Shown one piece after another: positions 6,836 through 11,109 of a DNA stretch of 11,109 nucleotides. Position numbers and translations under genes: made by a program. The notes under the pieces are model-generated. The model was not told where the DNA came from and did not search any database. It saw only the letters and a list, made by a program, of their open reading frames with translations. This stretch comes from Mycobacteriaceae bacterium (GTDB lineage Bacteria; Actinomycetota; Actinomycetes; Mycobacteriales; Mycobacteriaceae), in the NCBI GenBank assembly GCA_013362555.1, contig JABFVX010000165.1, forward strand, positions 1 to 11,109, given 5' to 3'. The number at the start of each line of letters is the position of its first letter. Within the stretch, counting starts at the first letter, position 1.

Positions 6836-7135
6836 TCACCGCTGGTCCGGGTCGGTGTGCTCGCTGACCGCGCGCACCTCGGCGTTGAGATACACCTCCG
6901 CAAGGCTGGGCGTCAGCAGGTGGGACGGCGACGGCACCAGCAGGACCGGCCGCACGCCGTTGGCCGAGTCGCGCTCCAGGCGTTCCAGGAGTTGGCGGGT
7001 GGCGCGCCCGTCGCCGCACTCGATGAAGGTCCGAGCCAGGTCCATCCCGGATTTGGCGTGTCGGATGTCGAACTCGTACCGGTTGCGGTGCTCGGCCGAC
7101 CGCTCCGTGTTCAGCAAGGCGTAGGCGCGTCTCAT
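6836..7135 (-). CDS. Small protein of unknown function, divergent from the XRE regulator
   Basis: I choose ATG 7135, five bases after GGGGAG (7146-7141 on the minus strand); GTG 7141 is in frame but overlaps that ribosome binding site. The 99-residue product is rich in charged residues and has no signal peptide or membrane segment. Visible elements are a basic N-terminus (MRRAYALLNTERS), a central helical stretch with GMDLARTFIECGDGRATRQLL (one Cys), and a hydrophobic strand VRPVLLVPSPSHLL near residue 65 followed by LAEVYLNAEVRAVSE. The alternation of a helix with a VLLVPSPSHLL strand is faintly like the N-terminal fold of serine recombinases, but the catalytic serine motif is absent, so I assign no function. 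Position opposite the XRE gene, with shared palindromic DNA between them, suggests co-regulation. It is co-oriented with the downstream tRNA-Gly. Confidence 0.72.
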   Translation of the reverse strand: MRRAYALLNTERSAEHRNRYEFDIRHAKSGMDLARTFIECGDGRATRQLLERLERDSANGVRPVLLVPSPSHLLTPSLAEVYLNAEVRAVSEHTDPDQR

Positions 7136-7182
7136 GATCACTCCCCGGTCCGGCGGGAAGTGCGGCCCCGCCGCTCCATGGT

Positions 7183-7231
7183 GACTAACTAGTCCTGTCT
7201 TAGACTCGTCTAAGTTTAGGACTACTTAGTC
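7183..7231. promoter_or_regulatory. Nested palindromes in the divergent promoter region, candidate XRE operator
   Basis: Outer arms GACTAACTAGTCC (7183-7195) and GGACTACTTAGTC (7219-7231) are complementary at 12 of 13 positions. Nested inside are perfect 7-bp arms CTTAGAC (7199-7205) and GTCTAAG (7208-7214) with a 2-bp centre. The stretch is strikingly AT-rich against its surroundings. On the minus strand, GTGACA (7242-7237), an 18-bp spacer and TAAACT (7218-7213) could be the promoter of the small gene, which would place the repeats over its core promoter. Binding by the adjacent XRE protein is inference. Confidence 0.6.
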
Positions 7232-7270
7232 ATCTTTGTCACTGGTCCGGTGAAACGAGAGGATGGATAG

Positions 7271-7900
7271 GTGAGCACTACTGCCGACGTGATCCGCAGG
7301 CGCCGAGGACAACTCGCTATTTCGCAGGAGCGGCTCGGCGAGCTGGCGGGCGTGACCCAACGCCAGATTGCCCGCTACGAATCCGGCGAGCAAGAGCCGA
7401 GCCTGTCGACCAGCATGCGCCTGGCCGAGGCCCTCGCGATCTCGCTGGTGGAACTGGCCGGGCTGGTGCCGCAGGGCTTGGACTTGTCCGGCGAGTGGTG
7501 GGCGGCCTGGCAGACGTGGAAAGACGACGACGAACGCGTCGACGTGCACCCGCTGTCGGTCAGCCAGGACGGCGAGTACCTCCAGCTCAAGGGGAAAGGC
7601 GCCCGGCCGGTCGCCGACGGCTCCTACGAATGGCGCGGCGAGATGAAGCTCTGGGACTCCGAGGCGCTGATGGGCTCGTATCGCGCGTCCGGCGGAGCGA
7701 CCCGCAGCAAGGGCACCATCTACTTCGCGCTGCACCCGCACGGTACGCACGCCGTCGGGTCGTGGACCGGCCAGAGCTACGCGGGCATCATCGTGCGGGG
7801 CTGGGGTGCGCTGGCGCGGAGCAGGGGCCACGCGGAACGACTCATCGAGGGCCTAATCCGAACAGAGGGGACATTGGAATCGTGGCCGACAACATCGTAG
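7271..7900 (+). CDS. XRE-family (Cro/CI-type HTH) regulator with an unclassified C-terminal domain
   Basis: The 209-residue protein begins at GTG 7271; GAGAGGATGG lies upstream (7256-7265). Residues 6-64 are a lambda-repressor-like helix-turn-helix: VIRRRRGQLAISQERLGEL, then AGVTQRQIARYESGEQEPS with the recognition helix, then a capping helix MRLAEALAISLVELAG. Residues about 73-205 form a beta-rich domain with many Trp and Gly residues (SGEWWAAWQTW, SYEWRGEMKLWDSEALMG, GTIYFALHPHG, VGSWTGQSYAGIIVRGWG). This may be a small barrel that senses a ligand, although I cannot name the family. Its 3' end overlaps the cutA start by 19 bp, implying translational coupling. The upstream gap carries nested palindromes, so autoregulation is likely. 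Confidence 0.88.
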   Translation: MSTTADVIRRRRGQLAISQERLGELAGVTQRQIARYESGEQEPSLSTSMRLAEALAISLVELAGLVPQGLDLSGEWWAAWQTWKDDDERVDVHPLSVSQDGEYLQLKGKGARPVADGSYEWRGEMKLWDSEALMGSYRASGGATRSKGTIYFALHPHGTHAVGSWTGQSYAGIIVRGWGALARSRGHAERLIEGLIRTEGTLESWPTTS

Positions 7901-8205
7901 ATGTGACCATCACCGGCAGCGACGCCGATTCGCTTGCCGAATTCACGAAGCGGCTCGTCGCGGACAGACTGGCGGCCTGCGGCAATATCATCTCGGGCGT
8001 GCGATCCATTTACCGGTGGGGCAACGAGATACAGGACCAGGCGGAAGCCCTGGTTGTGTTGCACACCCGAGAGTCGTTGGTGCCCGCCATCATTGACCGT
8101 GCCGACGCGGAGCATGCCGACGACACGCCGCAGGTCATCGCCGTCCCGACCGTGGGCGTGCACCCCGGATACCGCCAGTGGGTGCTCGACGAAACCGCGG
8201 TGTGA
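7882..8205 (+). CDS. cutA: CutA-like divalent cation tolerance protein
   Basis: The 107-residue product starting at GTG 7882 matches the CutA family, small trimeric ferredoxin-like proteins linked to copper tolerance whose exact role is unsettled. Diagnostic segments are RLVADRLAACGNI (C33), SIYRWGNEIQ (42-51), the strand EALVVLHTRES, and the C-terminal PTVGVHPGYRQWV with the conserved Gly, Tyr and Trp. The usual HPY motif before the IAVPT strand is replaced by HADDTPQ. AGGGG at 7866-7870 could serve as ribosome binding site, 11 bases before GTG. The gene overlaps the end of the XRE gene and its stop is immediately followed by a palindrome leading into dcd, so XRE-cutA-dcd may be one transcript. 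Confidence 0.93.
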   Translation: MADNIVDVTITGSDADSLAEFTKRLVADRLAACGNIISGVRSIYRWGNEIQDQAEALVVLHTRESLVPAIIDRADAEHADDTPQVIAVPTVGVHPGYRQWVLDETAV

Positions 8206-8260
8206 CCTCCGGGACGACCCACGCGTCGCGTCCGGCGCACGTCACGGGTCGTTCCGGAGG
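8206..8260. repeat. Imperfect palindrome between cutA and dcd (family copy 2), overlaps dcd ribosome binding site
   Basis: CCTCCGGGACGACCC (8206-8220) pairs with GGGTCGTTCCGGAGG (8246-8260) over 15 positions with a single G-T wobble. A weaker inner stem GCG/CGC (8228-8230 with 8236-8238) adds to it. Bases 8232-8260 match 6659-6687 at 26 of 29 positions, including the 17-bp core GGCGCACGTCACGGGTC. The inner left arm has diverged, so this looks like an older copy of the element near tRNA-Gly. It starts on the base after the cutA stop codon, and its right arm includes part of the dcd Shine-Dalgarno. Confidence 0.85.
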
Positions 8261-8264
8261 AGGT
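8258..8264 (+). promoter_or_regulatory. dcd ribosome binding site, partly inside a hairpin stem
   Basis: AGGAGGT is a full match to the anti-Shine-Dalgarno core. It sits 12 bases before GTG 8277, longer than usual, and no nearer in-frame start codon exists. Bases 8258-8260 are in the closing base pairs of the 8206-8260 hairpin, so folding of the cutA-dcd transcript could limit dcd translation. Confidence 0.6.
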
Positions 8265-8276
8265 AACGTACCGCGG

Positions 8277-8852
8277 GTGCTGCTCTCTGATCGGGATATC
8301 AAGTCCGAAGTCGCCAGTGGTCGGGTCGGGATCGACCCGTTCGATCCGGCGATGGTTCAGCCGTGCAGCGTCGACGTGCGCCTCGACCGGCACTTCCGCG
8401 TCTTCGAGAACCACAAGTACCCGCACATCGACCCAGCCATCGAGCAGGCCGACCTCACCCGGCTGGTCGAGGCCGAGGGCGACGACCCCTTCATCCTGCA
8501 CCCCGGTGAGTTCGTGCTGGCGTCGACCTTCGAGGTGTTCAGCCTGCCCGACGACGTGGCCGCACGGCTGGAAGGCAAGTCGAGTCTCGGCAGGCTCGGG
8601 CTGTTGACACATGCCACCGCCGGGTGGATCGACCCGGGTTTCTCCGGGCACATCACCTTGGAGCTGTCCAACGTGGCGAACTTGCCGATCAAGCTGTGGC
8701 CGGGAATGAAGATCGGGCAGATGTGCCTGTTCCGCACCAGCTCGCCGGTCGAATTTCCGTACGGCTCGCAGCAATACGGCTCGCGCTACCAGGGGCAACG
8801 CGGCCCGACACCGTCCCGGAGCTTTGAGAACTTCCACTGCACGACGGTGTAG
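8277..8852 (+). CDS. dcd: dCTP deaminase, probably the bifunctional dUMP-forming type
   Basis: The 191-residue product begins at GTG 8277 (MLLSDRDIKSEV), the length and start expected for actinobacterial Dcd. Conserved features are VQPCSVDVRLD, HPGEFVLAST, the active-site stretch EGKSSLGRLG with S102 and R106, the segment THATAG (111-116), the catalytic E129 in HITLELSN, and the C-terminal GQRGPTPSRSF that closes over the substrate. The M. tuberculosis homologue converts dCTP directly to dUMP, coupling deamination to dUTPase activity, which feeds thymidylate synthesis and avoids free dUTP. This protein keeps the same signature residues at the same numbering, so I infer the same reaction. It lies between cutA and udgA, the latter pairing being conserved with mycobacteria. 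A palindrome overlaps its ribosome binding site. Confidence 0.97.
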   Translation: MLLSDRDIKSEVASGRVGIDPFDPAMVQPCSVDVRLDRHFRVFENHKYPHIDPAIEQADLTRLVEAEGDDPFILHPGEFVLASTFEVFSLPDDVAARLEGKSSLGRLGLLTHATAGWIDPGFSGHITLELSNVANLPIKLWPGMKIGQMCLFRTSSPVEFPYGSQQYGSRYQGQRGPTPSRSFENFHCTTV

Positions 8853-8958
8853 CGACCAGGTGGCAATTGTCGGCTGTTGTCCGGTGTACACCCGGAATTG
8901 CAGCGACACTCGCCTTCAATATGCGAGGCGGTAACCGGAAAGCCCTAAAAATCTACAT

Positions 8959-10281
8959 ATGCGCTGCACGGTCTTTGGTACCGGCTATCTGGGAGCTACT
9001 CACGCCGCCTGTATGGCCGAGCTCGGCCACGAGGTGCTCGGCATCGACGTCGATCCGGGCAAGGTCGCAAAACTGAGCTCGGGCGAGGTGCCGTTCTACG
9101 AGCCCCGCCTCGGCGAGGTGCTGCGCCGCAACCTCGACGCGGGCAGGCTGGCGTTCACCACCTCCTATGAAGAGGCGGCCTGCTTCGCCGACGTGCACTT
9201 CCTCGGTGTCGGCACGCCGCAGAAGAAGGGCGAGTACGGCGCCGACCTCAGCCACGTGTACGCGGTGATCGACGACCTCGCGCCGCTGCTGGAGCGCGAC
9301 GCGGTGATCGTCGGCAAATCGACGGTCCCGGTGGGGACGGCGGCTGAGCTGGGCGCCCGCGCCCGCGCCGCGGCGGCGGTGAACGTGGAGGTCGCGTGGA
9401 ATCCGGAGTTCCTGCGCGAGGGCTTCGCCGTGGAGGACACGCTGCGCCCGGACCGAGTAGTGCTGGGGCTGGACCGCGGCAGGCCGGGATCGCCGCGCGT
9501 CGAGCGAACGCTGCGCGAGCTCTACGCCGATCAGGTCGGCGCCGGAATTCCTTTTCTGGTAACCGATTTGGCGACGGCGGAATTAGTGAAAGTGTCCGCG
9601 AACGCATTCTTGGCCACCAAGATTTCCTTCATCAACGCGGTGTCGGAAGTATGCGAGGCCACCGGCGCGGACGTCACGGCGCTGGCCGACGCGCTCGGCT
9701 ACGACGCCCGCATAGGTCGGCGGTTTCTCAATGCGGGCTTGGGATTCGGCGGCGGCTGCCTGCCGAAGGACATCCGGGCTTTCACGGCGCGCGCAGGAGA
9801 ACTCGGTGCGGGACATGCCATGGCGTTTCTGCGCGAGGTGGACGGGATCAATACGCGCAGGCGTGCGAAGGTGGTCGACCTGGCCGCCCAGGCTTGCGGC
9901 GGATCGCTGCGCGGGGCTTCGGTGACGGTGCTCGGCGCGGCCTTCAAGCCGGAATCCGACGACGTCCGGGACTCGCCCGCGCTCGACGTCGCCGGGATGA
10001 TCCAGTTGCGCGGCGCCGCCGTCACGGTGTATGACCCGAAGGCCTTGGACAATTCCCGCCGCGCGTTCCCGACCCTGAACTACGCCACTTCGGCGACCGA
10101 GGCGTGTGAAGGCGCGGATGTCGTGCTGGTGTTGACGGAGTGGGCCGAATTCACTGCACTGCGACCGCACGACCTGTCGCCTGTGGTGCGCACGAAGTCG
10201 GTAATCGACGGCCGCAACTGCCTTCCGGGCGCCCAGTGGCGCGCCGCGGGTTGGGCCTACCGCGGCCTCGGCGTTCCGTGA
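8959..10281 (+). CDS. udgA: UDP-glucose 6-dehydrogenase
   Basis: This 440-residue cytosolic enzyme oxidises UDP-glucose to UDP-glucuronate with two NAD+, supplying uronic acid for envelope polysaccharides or glycolipids. The N-terminal Rossmann domain has GTGYLG at 7-12. The central domain has the catalytic segment ELVKVSANAFLATKISFIN with K211 and N215, and the nucleophile C267 in GFGGGCLPKD. The C-terminal NAD/UDP-binding domain contains LGAAFKPESDDVRDSPA, VTVYDPKA and IDGRNCL. Length and residues are typical of the UDP-glucose/GDP-mannose dehydrogenase family. ATG 8959 starts two residues before the first strand; no strong ribosome binding site precedes it, so initiation may be weak or leaderless. 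It follows dcd by 106 bp. The symbol is taken from the mycobacterial order dcd-udgA. A related sugar-nucleotide substrate cannot be excluded. Confidence 0.95.
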   Translation: MRCTVFGTGYLGATHAACMAELGHEVLGIDVDPGKVAKLSSGEVPFYEPRLGEVLRRNLDAGRLAFTTSYEEAACFADVHFLGVGTPQKKGEYGADLSHVYAVIDDLAPLLERDAVIVGKSTVPVGTAAELGARARAAAAVNVEVAWNPEFLREGFAVEDTLRPDRVVLGLDRGRPGSPRVERTLRELYADQVGAGIPFLVTDLATAELVKVSANAFLATKISFINAVSEVCEATGADVTALADALGYDARIGRRFLNAGLGFGGGCLPKDIRAFTARAGELGAGHAMAFLREVDGINTRRRAKVVDLAAQACGGSLRGASVTVLGAAFKPESDDVRDSPALDVAGMIQLRGAAVTVYDPKALDNSRRAFPTLNYATSATEACEGADVVLVLTEWAEFTALRPHDLSPVVRTKSVIDGRNCLPGAQWRAAGWAYRGLGVP

Positions 10282-10313
10282 GCGAAGCGAACTATCAGTT
10301 CCGCTACTTTCGC
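10282..10313 (+). terminator. Hairpin immediately after udgA, possible terminator
   Basis: Starting directly after the udgA TGA, GCGAA (10282-10286) can pair with TTCGC (10309-10313), and the inner GCGAACT (10287-10293) pairs with AGTTC and GC (10297-10304, one bulged C) around an ATC loop. A 4-nt bulge interrupts the stem and there is no T tract, so termination is only possible, not clear. Confidence 0.3.
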
Positions 10314-10428
10314 CCACTGCGGGTCCCGCATATGCTGTCTCGGCAGTGATCGTTTCGTTATGGTTCGACGTCTATAGCGGGGCGGTGCGCATTGTGCATC
10401 GGTACGGGGTGACGGAGATAGGCGACTC

Positions 10429-11109
10429 ATGGGTTCGGTTCTCGGAGTATCGGTTGGCGCCGGGGCAATTCGGATGGCGCGGCCCATGGTCGATACGTCC
10501 GGTCGGTTTCCTGTGGAGTCATTCGAGCTGCAATCGGTGGACACCGCGTTCCAGAAGATAGAGGAGCTGGCGGCGGAATCCATCGGGGTCATGATGGATT
10601 CCGGACCGCCGATCGAGGCCACGGCCATCACCTACCGGACCGACCGGGATGCCGAGGAGCTCCGCCTGGCGATGGCCCGGCAGCAGCTCACCAATTACGA
10701 GATGGTCCCGGAGATTACGGCCACGGTCGAGTTCCTCCAGGCCGGCGGCGAAGTCAACGGCCTGTCCGTGGTCGCCGTCTACGACCTCGGCAGCTCCGGT
10801 CTCACGGTGAGCATCGTCGACATCCCGACCCGCACCGTGCGTTACGCCGAGCGCACCGAAGAGGTCAGCGGCGACCTGTTCGACGCCCTGATCCGCGACC
10901 ACCAGATCTCCACCGGCCGCATCGCCGCGCCGACGAGCCCGGAGGGCTACGTCGCCCTGGACGCACGCTGCAGGCAAGGCAAAGAACAGCTTTCGGTCAA
11001 TCCCGCGGCCGCGCTGCCCGCCGACACTGGTTTGGTACTGCTGTCCCGGGAAGTTTTCGATCGGATGATCGCCCCGTCGGAGGAGGCGTCCGCGCGAATG
11101 ATGGTCGTG
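10429..11109 (+). CDS. Hsp70-like (actin-fold ATPase) protein, N-terminal 227 residues; C-terminus beyond window
   Basis: ATG 10429 opens a frame that stays open to the window edge (227 codons). GGAG at 10414-10417 lies 11 bases upstream. The order of motifs follows the Hsp70/actin nucleotide-binding fold. An N-terminal VLGVSVGAGAIRMAR sits where the phosphate-1 loop lies. VVAVYDLGSSGLTVSIVD (D119) resembles phosphate-2, VSGDLFDALIRDH (about 146-158) resembles the GGxDFD segment, and ARCRQGKEQLSVN (C181) resembles the CExAKxxLS helix. Sequence outside these motifs has diverged, so it is not DnaK itself. Mycobacteria and Nocardia have long proteins with a degenerate Hsp70-like head and a variable tail, some of them envelope-associated; this may be one of them. 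The tail is not visible, so partner and role cannot be stated. Confidence 0.8.
   Translation, partial: MGSVLGVSVGAGAIRMARPMVDTSGRFPVESFELQSVDTAFQKIEELAAESIGVMMDSGPPIEATAITYRTDRDAEELRLAMARQQLTNYEMVPEITATVEFLQAGGEVNGLSVVAVYDLGSSGLTVSIVDIPTRTVRYAERTEEVSGDLFDALIRDHQISTGRIAAPTSPEGYVALDARCRQGKEQLSVNPAAALPADTGLVLLSREVFDRMIAPSEEASARMMVV

Noticed and set aside
6836..7135. Small protein as a serine recombinase fragment
   Set aside because: The strand-helix pattern is faintly similar, but the catalytic serine and conserved arginines cannot be placed.
7937..8163. Merging cutA with the longer frame starting at 7495
   Set aside because: The upstream part is out of frame with, and overlaps, the XRE gene; CutA homology begins at GTG 7882.
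10346..10561. 71-codon plus frame before the Hsp70-like gene
   Set aside because: It overlaps the better-supported 10429 frame in another phase and has no recognisable motif.

Overview
The window looks like chromosome of a high-GC actinobacterium, most likely Nocardia or a close mycolate-containing relative. The grounds are the GC-rich coding, frequent GTG starts, a deazaflavin (F420)-type oxidoreductase fragment, a dCTP deaminase very close to the mycobacterial bifunctional enzyme, and the order dcd then udgA, which is also found in Mycobacterium tuberculosis (Rv0321, Rv0322). The genus is inferred from protein resemblance recalled from memory, not from a search.

Layout, left to right. Positions 1-597 (minus) hold a TetR-family repressor that runs off the left edge by a few residues. 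It is divergent from a secreted six-cysteine beta-propeller-like protein (757-2169, plus), and the gap between them carries two inverted repeats that could be operators. A two-pass sensor histidine kinase of the CvnA type follows (2299-4262, plus). Its reading frame is broken near 4092-4094, which cuts off the ATP-lid (G2) end in the literal translation. It converges tail to tail on a lipoprotein-type CocE/NonD hydrolase (4259-6178, minus), with overlapping stop codons. A 60-bp near-perfect palindrome (6191-6250) separates that hydrolase from a short deazaflavin-oxidoreductase gene that appears to lack its N-terminus (6246-6626, plus).

The middle holds tRNA-Gly(CCC) (6689-6762, minus) with a good promoter. 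Just beyond its 3' end lies a perfect 49-bp palindrome (6636-6684). An unrecognised small protein (6836-7135, minus) is divergent from an XRE regulator (7271-7900, plus) across an AT-rich gap packed with nested palindromes. The XRE gene overlaps cutA (7882-8205), followed by dcd (8277-8852), udgA (8959-10281) and an Hsp70-like protein that runs off the right edge (10429-11109).

How it fits together: cutA, dcd and udgA look like housekeeping genes (metal tolerance, dUMP supply, UDP-glucuronate supply). The TetR/propeller and XRE/small-protein pairs are divergent regulator-target arrangements. The most unusual theme is palindromic DNA. Two copies of one palindrome family share a 17-bp core (next to tRNA-Gly and between cutA and dcd), and a second, unrelated 60-bp palindrome lies at the apparent 5' truncation of the oxidoreductase. 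The cutA-dcd copy overlaps the dcd ribosome binding site. No gene-free stretch exceeds 300 bases. I see no CRISPR array, insertion sequence, rRNA or recognisable riboswitch.
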